NCBI RefSeq assembly: GCF_000152705.1
Contig: NZ_CH672413.1
Coordinates: 2,083,978 to 2,147,977 of the forward strand
Source of the DNA: Janibacter sp. HTCC2649
GTDB lineage: Bacteria > Actinomycetota > Actinomycetes > Actinomycetales > Dermatophilaceae
Reading direction: 5' to 3'
Length of the DNA: 64,000 nt
The translations under genes were made by a program, and so were the position numbers. The notes below the pieces were generated by a model. It had not been told where the DNA came from and did not search any database. It saw only the letters and a program-made list of their open reading frames with translations. Of the stretch, positions 44,721 through 52,887 are shown in pieces; positions within the stretch are counted from its first letter, which is position 1, and each line of letters opens with the position of its first letter.

Positions 44721-45920
44721 TCAGCTGACAGGGACCGGCTCGATGGGGGTCCAGGTGGCGCCGTTGGCGGCGCTGCTCTCGACGGCTTCGAGGACACACT
44801 GGATGGCGAGTCCGTCGGCGAACGAGGGTGTGGGGTCGCGGTCCTCGGCGATCGCCGAGAGGAAGTCCGCGGCCTGGTGGGTGAAGCCGTGCTCGTAGCC
44901 GAGCCCGTGGCCCGGTGGCCACCACGCGGCCACGTAGGGGTGGTCGGGTTCGGTGACGATGATGCGGCGGAAGCCGGGCTGGTCGGCGTCGGCTTCGTAC
45001 ATCTCGAGGACGTTCATGTCCTCGAAGTCGAAGGCGATGGTGCCGCGAGTTCCGTTGAACTCCAACCGAATCGAGTTCTTGCGGCCCGTGGCGAAGCGGG
45101 TGGCCTCGAACGAGGCCACCGCCCCGCGCGCGAACCGGCCGATGAACACGGTGGCGTCGTCGACGGTCACGGGCCCGGTGCCCGAGCCGACCGTGGCCGA
45201 CAGACCGCTTGAGCTCGCCGGCAACGGGCGCTCCTTGACGAAGGTCTCGGTGAGCGCGCTGACCCCGGCCACGAGGTCGCCGGTGACGAACTGGGTCAGG
45301 TCGATGATGTGCGCGCCGATGTCACCGAGCGCACCCGACCCGGCGCGTTCCTTCTGGAGCCGCCACGTGAGCGGCGACTCCGGATCGACGAGCCAGTCCT
45401 GGAGATACTGAGCGCGCACGTGGCGCACCTCCCCGATCCGACCGTCGGCGACGAGCTGGCGCGCGAGCGCGATGGCCGGCACCCGCCGGTACGTGAACCC
45501 GACCATGCTGCGTATGCCGTTCTCCCGAGCCTGTTCCGCGGCCTCGGCCATCGTGGCGGCCTCGTCGACAGAGTTGGCCAGGGGCTTCTCGCAGAGGACG
45601 TGCTTGCCGGCAGCGAGGGCCGCCAACGCGATCTCGGCGTGGGTGTCACCGGGGGTGCAGATGTCGACGATGTCGACGTCGTCGCGCGCAATGGCTGCGC
45701 GCCAGTCGGTCTCGACCGACTCCCAGCCGAAGCGGCGGGCGAGGTCGCCAGCCGCCTCGGCATCGCGGCCGCATACAACGCGCAGTTCCGGCACGACCGA
45801 AGGGTCGAAGAAGCTGCGGGCGTTGCGCCAGCCCTGGGAGTGCGCCTTGCCCATGAATGCGTAGCCGATGAGGGCCACGCCGAGCCGTTGAGGCTGCGTC
45901 GGGTCAGGTGTCCTGGTCAT
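44721..45920 (-). CDS. Gfo/Idh/MocA-family oxidoreductase
   Basis: The 399-residue protein has an N-terminal NAD(P) fold (VALIGYAFMGKAHSQGW, residues 15-31), the conserved CEKPLANS (Lys of EKP is catalytic), and the C-terminal alpha/beta domain with GALGDIGAHIIDL, where Asp and His complete the site. These enzymes oxidise or reduce sugars and inositols. The nucleotide motif GYAFMG replaces the usual GxGxxG. It lies 20 bases after the binding-protein gene, so it is in the same operon and probably acts on the imported sugar. Confidence 0.9.
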   Translation of the reverse strand: MTRTPDPTQPQRLGVALIGYAFMGKAHSQGWRNARSFFDPSVVPELRVVCGRDAEAAGDLARRFGWESVETDWRAAIARDDVDIVDICTPGDTHAEIALAALAAGKHVLCEKPLANSVDEAATMAEAAEQARENGIRSMVGFTYRRVPAIALARQLVADGRIGEVRHVRAQYLQDWLVDPESPLTWRLQKERAGSGALGDIGAHIIDLTQFVTGDLVAGVSALTETFVKERPLPASSSGLSATVGSGTGPVTVDDATVFIGRFARGAVASFEATRFATGRKNSIRLEFNGTRGTIAFDFEDMNVLEMYEADADQPGFRRIIVTEPDHPYVAAWWPPGHGLGYEHGFTHQAADFLSAIAEDRDPTPSFADGLAIQCVLEAVESSAANGATWTPIEPVPVS

Positions 45921-45940
45921 CTGTCGATCCCCGCGCCGGC

Positions 45941-46993
45941 TCAGGACTCGAAGCCGAGAGGCAGGTACTTGTCGACGTTGTCCTTGGTGACGACCGGTGC
46001 GTTGAGGACGATGCGGCGCGGCACCTCGACCTGGACGAGGTCGGTCATGCCCTTGTTCTGCGCGAGCAGGCGGGCGAGTCGGACACCGTCGGCCGCCTGG
46101 GTCGGCGGGTAGATGACGGTCGAGTCCATCTTGCCCTCCTTGATCCAGCGCATGGCGTTCGCGGATCCGGCGCCGCCGATGAAGGCGAACTCCTTGCGGT
46201 TGGCGTTGTCGAAGGCGGCCATGACGCCGACACCCTGGTCGTCGTCGTGGTTCCAGATGATGTCGATCTTGGGCGCGGCCTGCAGCAGGTTGGACGCAAC
46301 GCTCTCGCCGGACGCGACGGTGAACTCGGCGGCCACGCGGTTGTCGACGGTCTGGTTGCACGTCTTCAGGGCGTCGGCGAAGCCCTTGCTGCGGTCCTGT
46401 GTCAGGGGTAGGGCATCGATGCCCGCGATCTCCGCGATGACGGGGTTGGTGAGCTTCTTGTCGGCGATGACCGTGCACGCACGGGTGCCAGCGCTCACGC
46501 CCATGCCGTAGTTGTCGCCGAGGACGGTGGTGCGTGCCGCGAACGGGCTGGAGAACTCACGGTCGACGTTGACGACGATGATGCCGGCCTGCGTCGCCTT
46601 CGTCGCAACCTCGGTGAGTGCCGCACCGTCGGTCGGGAGCAGGACGATCGCGTCGACCTTGTCGTTGATGAAGGTCTCGATCTGCGAGATCTGCAGGCTC
46701 GCGTCGTTGGTGCCCTCGGCGAAGCGGAACTCGACGTCGCTGTACTTCTTGGCCTCGGCCTGGGCGGAGGAGTTGATGGCCGCGAGCCAGCCGTGGTCGG
46801 AGGCGGGTCCGGAGAAGCCGATGGTGACCTTCTCGCCGGGCTTGGCGTTGTCACCGGCCGGGGCCGCGTTGCTGGCCGAGTCGTTCGAGGTCTCGGGAGT
46901 GTTGCTCGTACATCCCGCGGCGACGAGGGCGACGACGCCGAGCGCTGCTGCGGTCCGGACGGGCCGGGTGAGGGTGAGGCGGGAACGGTTCAT
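45941..46993 (-). CDS. Sugar ABC transporter substrate-binding lipoprotein
   Basis: The 350-residue protein has a lipoprotein signal (LGVVALVAAGCTS) and the periplasmic binding protein type-4 (ribose/galactose) fold: TIGFSGPASDHGWLAAIN, VDAIVLLPTDGAALTEVATKA, GIIVVNVDREF and IIWNHDDDQGVGVMAAF. It would deliver a sugar to the permease and ATPase encoded upstream. The sugar cannot be read from the sequence; relatives bind ribose, xylose, inositol and others. CAGGAG lies six bases before ATG 46993. Confidence 0.92.
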   Translation of the reverse strand: MNRSRLTLTRPVRTAAALGVVALVAAGCTSNTPETSNDSASNAAPAGDNAKPGEKVTIGFSGPASDHGWLAAINSSAQAEAKKYSDVEFRFAEGTNDASLQISQIETFINDKVDAIVLLPTDGAALTEVATKATQAGIIVVNVDREFSSPFAARTTVLGDNYGMGVSAGTRACTVIADKKLTNPVIAEIAGIDALPLTQDRSKGFADALKTCNQTVDNRVAAEFTVASGESVASNLLQAAPKIDIIWNHDDDQGVGVMAAFDNANRKEFAFIGGAGSANAMRWIKEGKMDSTVIYPPTQAADGVRLARLLAQNKGMTDLVQVEVPRRIVLNAPVVTKDNVDKYLPLGFES

Positions 46994-47064
46994 GAAGTGC
47001 TCCTGGGTCGTGCCGAAGGGATGGGAGAGGGTGGATGGACGTGCCGAGGTGATGGGTGAGGTGC

Positions 47065-48120
47065 CTAGGGACTGGCTCGACGAGAGGCCAGGCGCTGCTG
47101 CAGCAGGACGGCGGCGACGATGATCACGCCCTTGGCCACGGCCTGGGTGGAGGTGTCGAGGTTGTTGAGCGTGAAGACGTTGGTGAGCGTCGCGAAGATG
47201 AGGACGCCGAGGACGGTGCCGACGATCGTTCCGCGTCCGCCGCTGAGGAGGGTGCCGCCGATGACCACGGCGGCGATGGAGTCGAGCTCGAGCAGCTGCC
47301 CGTGCGTCGAGGTGCCGGTCGTCGTCCTGGCCATCAACATGACGGCCGCCAGTCCGCAGGCGAGACCGAGCAACACATACAGGTATGCCGTTTGGCGCTG
47401 GACCTTGATCCCCGCCAGTCGCGCTGCCTCCGGGTTGCCTCCGATCGCCAGGGTGCGTCGCCCGAAGGTGGTGCGGTTCAGCAGGATCCAGCCAGCAACG
47501 GCGACGGCCGCGAAGATGATGACGAGCACCGGGATGCCGAGGACGCTGCCGCCGAAGAAGTCGATGAACCCTCGGTCACGGATGATCTGGGTCTTGCGCT
47601 GGGCGATGATCTCGGCCAGTCCTCGGGCACCTGCGAGCATCGCCAACGTCGCGATGAAGGCGGCCACCTTGCCGTAGGCGATGAGCAGACCGTTGACGAG
47701 CCCACACGCGGCGCCCACGAGCAGGGCGGTGCCGACCATGACAATCCAGTGGGTGTTCTCGGCCATGGTCTGGGTGGCGAGAGTCGTCGCCCACACCGAC
47801 GAGAGCGCGACGATGGCGCCGACGGAGAGATCGATGCCGCCACCGGAGATGACGAAGGTCATCCCGATGCTGACCACTCCGATGACCGAGGCGAACCGCA
47901 GGATCGTGAGGATGTTGTCGAAGCTGGCGAACCGGTCGCCGCCCGTCGCGACCCCCACGATGAAGAGCACCGCGAAGGCGATGACCAGGCCGAGGTTGCG
48001 GGTGGCCGAGCTCCCCACGAAGCGACTCAGCGCACTGGCCGACGCCGCGGGCGCGGCCGGACTGGCCATCTCCTGGGTGCTGTCGGGGTCGGGAGCAGTT
48101 CGGGGTGTGTCGACGCTCAT
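47065..48120 (-). CDS. Sugar ABC transporter permease (RbsC-like)
   Basis: The 351-residue permease has about ten helices, with the family blocks SIGMTFVISGGGIDLSVGA, AIGGNPEAARLAGI (the cytosolic EAA-like loop that contacts the ATPase) and GGTLLSGGRGTIVGTVLG. The first 35 residues are polar and Ala/Pro-rich. ATG 48120 overlaps the ATPase stop (ATGA). It belongs to the CUT2 group (ribose/xylose/inositol importers). Confidence 0.93.
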   Translation of the reverse strand: MSVDTPRTAPDPDSTQEMASPAAPAASASALSRFVGSSATRNLGLVIAFAVLFIVGVATGGDRFASFDNILTILRFASVIGVVSIGMTFVISGGGIDLSVGAIVALSSVWATTLATQTMAENTHWIVMVGTALLVGAACGLVNGLLIAYGKVAAFIATLAMLAGARGLAEIIAQRKTQIIRDRGFIDFFGGSVLGIPVLVIIFAAVAVAGWILLNRTTFGRRTLAIGGNPEAARLAGIKVQRQTAYLYVLLGLACGLAAVMLMARTTTGTSTHGQLLELDSIAAVVIGGTLLSGGRGTIVGTVLGVLIFATLTNVFTLNNLDTSTQAVAKGVIIVAAVLLQQRLASRRASP

Positions 48121-49634
48121 GCGGCGTCTCCTCTCATGATGATGTCGAGCACGCGGTGTTCGTCGAGGTCAGTGGAGGGCCCCTCGTGGAGCACCTGTCC
48201 GTCACCGACGACGAGGACTCGGTCGGCGAGACCGAGGACTTCCTCGATCTCGCTCGAGACCACGACCACGGCGACGCCGTCGTCGGCAAGGCGCCGGACG
48301 AGGGCATAGATCTCGGAGCGGGCGCCGATGTCGACGCCGCGCGTGGGTTCGTCCAAGAGCAGGACGCGACAGCCGCGCAGCAGCCACCGCGCGAGCACGA
48401 CCTTCTGCTGGTTGCCGCCGGACAGGGTGCGCACTTCGCGCGTGACGCCGGTCGGACGGAGGTCAAGGTCGGTCGCGAGCTCCTGGGCCGCTCGCCGCTC
48501 GCCGCCCTGGTCGAGCCAGCCTGCCTTCGCGAACCGCGTGAGGGTGGCCATGGTGATGTTCGAGGCGACACTGTTGCCGAGCACGAGGGCCTGGCTCTTG
48601 CGCTCCTCGGGGCACAGACCGATGCCGGCGTCGACTGCCGCACTGACCGACCCGGACCTCAGGTGCTTGCCGCCCACCGCGATGGTCCCGGCATCTGCCC
48701 GACGGGCACCGAAGACGGTCTCGACGATCTCGGACCGCCCGGCGCCGACGAGTCCGGCAAGGCCGAGGACCTCACCGGGCGAAACGGTGAAGCTGACGTC
48801 GGTGAACTCGCCGCGGCGGGTCAGGCCGGCGACCTCGAGGAGCGGCTCGCCCTCGGGCACGACGTCCTTGGCCGGGAAGACGTACTCGATCGAACGTCCG
48901 GTCATGAGCTTGATGACCTCGGAGGTCGGCGTCTCCTTGGCCGAGAGGCCCGTGGCGACGGTGCGCCCGTCCTTGAGGACGGTGACCCGGTCGCCGATGA
49001 CCCGGATCTCCTCGAGGCGGTGGGAGATGTAGACGACGGCCACGCCCTGGGCAGTGAGGTCGCGGATCACGTCGAACAGACGCTCCACCTCTCCGCCGTC
49101 GAGCACGGCGGAGGGCTCGTCCATGACGATGAGTCGGGCGTCGCGCGACAGCGCACGGGCCATGCTCACGATCTGCTGCCCGGCTGCGGACAGCTGACCC
49201 ACCTCGGTGGACGGCGAGATCTCGGGGTGACCCAGTCGGGCGAGCAGTGCTGCCGTCTCGGCCCGCGCCACCGACCGCTGGGAGAAGCCGAAGCGCGAGC
49301 GCTCCTGGCCCAGGAAGATGTTCTCGGAGACCGTGAGTCCCTCGACGAGATCGAGCTCCTGATAGATGGTCGCGATGCCGCGGTCCATCGCGGCCTGCGG
49401 GTGCGCGAGGGTCACGTCCTCGCCGTTCCAGGTGATCGCGCCCTCGTCGGGCTGGTGGACACCGGCGAGCACCTTGATGAGCGTCGACTTGCCGGCACCG
49501 TTCTGGCCAAGGAGGCAGTGCACCTCTCCCGGCCGCACGTCGAGGTCGACACCTCCGAGCGCGGTCACACCTGGGAATCGCTTGACGATCCCTGCCATCA
49601 CCAGAAGAGGTGAGGCGTCATTGCCTCTGATCAT
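48117..49634 (-). CDS. Sugar ABC transporter ATPase (RbsA-like, double domain)
   Basis: The 505-residue protein has two ABC domains. The first has Walker A GQNGAGKST, signature QLSAAGQQIVSMARA and Walker B RLIVMDEPSA. The second has a degenerate Walker A (GLVGAGRSE), LSGGNQQKVVLARWL and VLLLDEPTRG, the usual asymmetry of CUT2 ATPases. ATG 49634 is seven bases after a -10 TAGCGT, with -35 TTGACG 17 bases further up, and has no SD, so it starts a leaderless operon of at least seven genes. Confidence 0.93.
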   Translation of the reverse strand: MIRGNDASPLLVMAGIVKRFPGVTALGGVDLDVRPGEVHCLLGQNGAGKSTLIKVLAGVHQPDEGAITWNGEDVTLAHPQAAMDRGIATIYQELDLVEGLTVSENIFLGQERSRFGFSQRSVARAETAALLARLGHPEISPSTEVGQLSAAGQQIVSMARALSRDARLIVMDEPSAVLDGGEVERLFDVIRDLTAQGVAVVYISHRLEEIRVIGDRVTVLKDGRTVATGLSAKETPTSEVIKLMTGRSIEYVFPAKDVVPEGEPLLEVAGLTRRGEFTDVSFTVSPGEVLGLAGLVGAGRSEIVETVFGARRADAGTIAVGGKHLRSGSVSAAVDAGIGLCPEERKSQALVLGNSVASNITMATLTRFAKAGWLDQGGERRAAQELATDLDLRPTGVTREVRTLSGGNQQKVVLARWLLRGCRVLLLDEPTRGVDIGARSEIYALVRRLADDGVAVVVVSSEIEEVLGLADRVLVVGDGQVLHEGPSTDLDEHRVLDIIMRGDAA

Positions 49635-49641
49635 GGCGTGG

Positions 49642-49677
49642 ACGCTATTGCCCTTTTGTCGGCGCGTCAAGCAAAAG
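49642..49677 (-). promoter_or_regulatory. Promoter and operator of the sugar-uptake operon
   Basis: On the minus strand: -35 TTGACG (49670-49665), 17-base spacer, -10 TAGCGT (49647-49642), start of transcription at or next to ATG 49634. An inverted repeat CTTTTG (49653-49658) / CAAAAG (49672-49677) spaced by 13 bases straddles the -35 hexamer, so the divergent ROK protein is the likely repressor. A GTATGCCG octamer is at 49681. Confidence 0.75.
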
Positions 49678-49745
49678 TTTGTATGCCGTGACATTCTTCC
49701 GTTTCTCGGCGTGCCGGAAGTCGTGCGTTGTGCTTCACTACGAAC

Positions 49746-50975
49746 GTGAGTGGACCCACCAGCATCAAGGCACCCGGCAGCACCGGGGCGTCGCCCGCAC
49801 CCGGCACCGGAGCCCCCGGCGCAGGAGCCCTCCTGCAGCTCATGCGAGACGGCCAACCCCGCACTCGCGCGGAGCTCATCGAGATCACCGGTCTTGCCCG
49901 GTCCACCGTCGGCGCACGCGTCGAATCGCTGCTCGCCGCAGGCCTGCTCACGCCTGCGGGTGAGTCACGATCCACTGGCGGACGGCCACCCACGCGGCTC
50001 GCCTTCAACCCCGAAGCCGGCTTCGTCCTCGGCGCCGACCTCGGCGCGACACACGTGACCGTCGCCCTCACGGACCTCGGCGGCCGAGTCGTCGCGGAGA
50101 CCTCCGAGGCGCTCGACATCCGCCAGGGACCTGAGGTCGTCCTCGACGCCGTCGTCGAGATCGGCAAGAGCCTGCTGCGCTCGGCCGGCCACACGAAGCG
50201 CCGGCTCGTCGGCGTCGGGCTGGGCCTGCCCGGACCGGTGGAGCACTCGACGGGTCGACCGGCCTCGCCGCCGATCATGCCGGGCTGGGACGGCTACGAC
50301 GTTCCGGCGCACGTCTCGGCCAAGCTCGGTGGACCCGTTCTCGTCGACAACGACGTCAACATCATGGCTCTGGGCGAGCACGCGACGAGCTATCCCCACG
50401 TTGAGCACCTCGTCTTCGTCAAGGTCGCCACCGGCATTGGCGCCGGCATCATCAGCAGCGGCCAGCTCCACCGCGGGGCGCAGGGTTCGGCCGGGGACCT
50501 CGGCCACGTCGCGGCCCCCCACGGCGAGGGCATCATCTGCCGCTGCGGCAACGAAGGATGCCTCGAGGCCGTGGCCAGCGGTCCGGCCATCGTCGCGCGG
50601 CTCGCCGAGCAGGGCATCGAGGTCAAGGACAGCCGCGCACTGCTCGAGCTGTCCCGCTCCGGCAGCCCCGAGGCCGTCGCCGCGCTCCGTCAGGCAGGCC
50701 GCGAGATCGGCGCCGTCCTCGCCTCGATCGTCAGCCTGCTCAACCCGTCGGTGATCGCCATCGGAGGGCTGCTGGCCCAGTCCAACGACGGCTTGCTCGC
50801 GGGCATCCGCGAGGTCGTCTACGGACGCTCACTCCCCCTCGCGACCGGCGAGCTCCAGATCGTCGCGGCCCGCACCGGCGACCACGCGGGCGTCATCGGC
50901 GCGGCGACGATGGTCATCCAGCACGTGCTGTCCGCCGATGAGGTCGAGCGCCACCTCGCCTCCTGGGCCTCCTGA
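49746..50975 (+). CDS. ROK-family transcriptional repressor
   Basis: The 409-residue protein has an N-terminal winged helix (TRAELIEITGLARSTVGARVESLLAAGLL), the ROK sugar-binding domain (GADLGATHVTVALTDL) and the zinc motif GHVAAPHGEGIICRCGNEGCLE. DNA-binding ROK proteins (XylR/NagC type) release DNA when they bind sugar. It is divergent from the sugar ABC operon, which it most likely represses. The exact start is uncertain: GTG 49746 has no SD and only a weak -10 (TTCACT) six bases before it; an in-frame start at 49728 also exists. Confidence 0.9.
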   Translation: MSGPTSIKAPGSTGASPAPGTGAPGAGALLQLMRDGQPRTRAELIEITGLARSTVGARVESLLAAGLLTPAGESRSTGGRPPTRLAFNPEAGFVLGADLGATHVTVALTDLGGRVVAETSEALDIRQGPEVVLDAVVEIGKSLLRSAGHTKRRLVGVGLGLPGPVEHSTGRPASPPIMPGWDGYDVPAHVSAKLGGPVLVDNDVNIMALGEHATSYPHVEHLVFVKVATGIGAGIISSGQLHRGAQGSAGDLGHVAAPHGEGIICRCGNEGCLEAVASGPAIVARLAEQGIEVKDSRALLELSRSGSPEAVAALRQAGREIGAVLASIVSLLNPSVIAIGGLLAQSNDGLLAGIREVVYGRSLPLATGELQIVAARTGDHAGVIGAATMVIQHVLSADEVERHLASWAS

Positions 50976-50976
50976 T

Positions 50977-50998
50977 CGACTTATTGCGCAATACGTCG
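50977..50998. repeat. Palindromic repeat unit, possible terminator
   Basis: CGACTTATTGCGCAATACGTCG is a near-perfect palindrome (TATTGCGCAATA is perfect) directly after the ROK stop and before the convergent SIS gene. It shares CGACTTATTGCGCAAT with the inverted repeat at 18940. It could serve as a terminator. Confidence 0.7.
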
Positions 50999-51004
50999 GG
51001 GCTT

Positions 51005-52063
51005 TCAGGTGGTGCGGGTGACCTTGCTGAGGCCGCGGGGTGCGTCCGGATTCTCGTGCCGGGCGAGCGCCATGGCGTGAGCGAGACGCTGCATCGGGAT
51101 GATCTCGATGAGCGGGCTGACCTCCTCGGCCACGCGCGGCAGGATGATCGCGGGCTCCTGACCAGCCGACTCGGCGTCACCGACGACGGTGAGGTCGGCG
51201 CCGCGGTCACGCAGTCGCTCGAGCACCGGACCCATCGCGCGACCCGCCACGCCGTGCGGCACGAGGGCCAGCACCGGGCGCTCCGAGTCGACCATGGCCA
51301 GCGGGCCGTGGAGCAGGTCCGCGCCCGAGAAGGCGTGCGCCGCGAGGTACGACGTCTCCATGAGCTTGAGCGCTGCCTCGCGCGCCGTCGGATAGGCGTA
51401 GCCGCGTCCTGTGAGCACGAGCTTCTCGACGAAGCGATAGTGGCCGGCCACCTGGGCGACACCATCGAGCGACACCGCCGCTTCGGCTGCCGCCACCAGG
51501 CCCGGGCCATCGACCTGGCGTCGGTCGCTCCAGGCATCGACGAGCAGCCACAGGGTGAGCAGCGTTGCCGTGTAGGTCTTCGTCGCAGCCACAGCCTTCT
51601 CGTGGCCGGCACGCACGTCGAGGTGCAGCTCCGCCGCCGCAGCCAGGGGCGAGTCGGGGTTGTTGGTCACCGCGAGGGTGAGGGCTCCCGCACGACCCGC
51701 GGCCCGAGTGGATTCCAGAAGGTCGGGAGATCCGCCGGACTGGCTCACCGCGACCCAGAGGACGTCGCGCAGGTCGGGTTCGGCGCCGTAGGCCGTCGTC
51801 GTCGACGGTGACGCGAGCCCACACGGAAGTCCGAGGACGATCTCGACGAGGTACTTGAAGTACAGCGCCGCGTGGTCGCTCGTGCCGCGTGCCGCGATGA
51901 GGACGAACCGCGGCGCGGTCTCCCGGATCCGGGCTGCGACGACACCCACGTCACCGAGGCCCTCGGCGAGAATCCGGTCGAACACGGCCGGCTGCTCCGC
52001 GATCTCGGCTGCCATCAGTGCACCGGGAACCGCTGCGGCAGTGGGCTGTTCGAAAGTCATCAT
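51005..52063 (-). CDS. SIS-domain amino-sugar phosphate isomerase/deaminase
   Basis: The 352-residue protein has two SIS domains like the isomerase half of GlmS: LIAARGTSDHAALYFKYLVE, WVAVSQSGGSPDLLES, EKAVAATKTYTATL, then LTGRGYAYPTAREAALKLMET and a C-terminal ENPDAPRGLSKVTRT. There is no glutaminase domain, so it resembles AgaS/FrlB/NagB-II type deaminases or deglycases. AAGGAG lies two bases before the tandem start (ATGATG). It follows a truncated binding-protein gene whose stop codon is ten bases before this start. Likely substrate: a 6-phospho amino sugar or fructosamine. Confidence 0.88.
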   Translation of the reverse strand: MMTFEQPTAAAVPGALMAAEIAEQPAVFDRILAEGLGDVGVVAARIRETAPRFVLIAARGTSDHAALYFKYLVEIVLGLPCGLASPSTTTAYGAEPDLRDVLWVAVSQSGGSPDLLESTRAAGRAGALTLAVTNNPDSPLAAAAELHLDVRAGHEKAVAATKTYTATLLTLWLLVDAWSDRRQVDGPGLVAAAEAAVSLDGVAQVAGHYRFVEKLVLTGRGYAYPTAREAALKLMETSYLAAHAFSGADLLHGPLAMVDSERPVLALVPHGVAGRAMGPVLERLRDRGADLTVVGDAESAGQEPAIILPRVAEEVSPLIEIIPMQRLAHAMALARHENPDAPRGLSKVTRTT

Positions 52064-52072
52064 GTCTCCTTG

Positions 52073-52393
52073 TCAGTACGGCTCGCGGGTGCGGGGGGCC
52101 GCATCCCAGAGGGACTCGTACACGTGGTTGTGGGCGGCCATCGCGAACGCCGAGCCCGTGTTGTGCGGGTCCCAGCTGCTGTTGTTGTTGTAACCGATGG
52201 CGACGTCGATGTGGTCGAGCGTCTTGGCGTCGCCCTGTCCGGCGTTGCTGCTGGAGGCGGGGCCGCTGCAGGCACTCACCGAAGCGGTCAGGGCTGCGCC
52301 GAGTGACAGACCGCCGGTGACCCGCAGAAAGTTACGACGGTTGACGTTGACCTGGCCGAGGCCGGTCGCCGGGGCGGGGGACTTGGTGCTCAT
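52073..52393 (-). pseudogene. Truncated ABC solute-binding lipoprotein
   Basis: The 106-residue product begins with NVNRRNFLRVTGGLSLGAAL (twin arginine) and a lipobox (SVSACSG), then a mature N terminus DHIDVAIGYNNNSSWDPHNTGSAF...YESLWDAAPRTREPY typical of family-5 (peptide/nickel) binding proteins, and stops. Family members are about 500 residues, so some 80% is missing. The stop lies just before the ribosome site of the SIS gene, as if a deletion had fused the 5' end of the transporter gene to the next intact gene. GGAGG lies nine bases before ATG 52393. The fragment may still be made and exported but cannot bind solute. Confidence 0.8.
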
Positions 52394-52458
52394 TGCGGGG
52401 GGACCTCCGGGGCGTTTTGAGGACGTCCATGTCCTCTGGGTCGGTGTGGCACAGGCTC

Positions 52459-52475
52459 GTCTGACATCTGACGTC
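52459..52475. promoter_or_regulatory. Operator A of the GntR regulator (candidate)
   Basis: GTCTGACATCTGACGTC, matching the core GTCWGAYRTCWGAC shared with 52818-52838. It lies upstream of the truncated binding-protein gene (minus strand). Confidence 0.6.
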
Positions 52476-52585
52476 TTATGCCGTTGCCGAGACTGTGCCC
52501 CAGCCCGTCGGCGCAAAGCAAGGGATTCGGCGAAATCCACCCAGGCAAATTTCCCCCTTGTGCGGAGGTGATCGGGGGAATAACG

Positions 52586-52607
52586 TACGTCATACGTCAG
52601 ATGTCGG
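52586..52607. promoter_or_regulatory. Operator B of the GntR regulator (candidate)
   Basis: The segment contains ACGTCAGATGTCGG (52594-52607), eleven of fourteen core positions in common with operators A and C, plus a preceding TACGTCATACGTC direct repeat. Confidence 0.5.
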
Positions 52608-52731
52608 CTGTCCGCTGCGCCGAACGTCTGGACGCGGAAACCCCACCATCCAGTGGGAACTTCAGGACCAGCGTCTGTACTTCAGCCGGCTTCCCCTGAG
52701 CTGGCTCACCGACTCCAAGTCCTGAGGGACG

Positions 52732-52760
52732 CCGTCGGGCCGGATCCCCCGGCCCGACGG
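52732..52760 (+). terminator. Strong hairpin with no gene before it
   Basis: CCGTCGGGCCGG (52732-52743) and CCGGCCCGACGG (52749-52760) form a perfect 12-bp stem with a 5-base loop. It is in the middle of the 490-base gap between two divergent genes (52394-52883). No good coding frame ends there. It may close a small RNA begun near 52590 or insulate the gntR promoter. Confidence 0.7.
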
Positions 52761-52817
52761 CTCGTCACTCGACCTGCGCACTCGACACACACGACACGAC
52801 ACCAGTTCAGCTAAATG

Positions 52818-52849
52818 TATGACGTCTGATATCTGACAGCGACTACGCT
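52818..52849 (+). promoter_or_regulatory. gntR promoter with operator C
   Basis: TATGACGTCTGATATCTGACA (52818-52838) covers the -35 region and -10 TACGCT is at 52844-52849. The inner 14 bases GTCTGATATCTGAC are a palindrome broken at only two symmetric positions. This is a good case for autorepression by the gene it precedes. Confidence 0.65.
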
Positions 52850-52857
52850 GGCGGCAC

Positions 52858-52887
52858 ATGATCCATGAGAAGAGGGTTTGGGCATGA
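52858..52887 (+). CDS. Nine-codon leader ORF coupled to gntR
   Basis: ATG 52858 starts eight bases after the -10 TACGCT, so it would be at or next to the transcript 5' end. The frame reads Met-Ile-His-Glu-Lys-Arg-Val-Trp-Ala-stop. Its TGA overlaps the gntR ATG (ATGA). An internal AGAGGG also acts as the SD of gntR. Translation is likely but unproven. Confidence 0.5.
   Translation: MIHEKRVWA

Noticed and set aside
47056-49613. Plus-strand frames opposite the sugar permease and ATPase
   Set aside because: Shadows of ABC genes with intact Walker and signature motifs.
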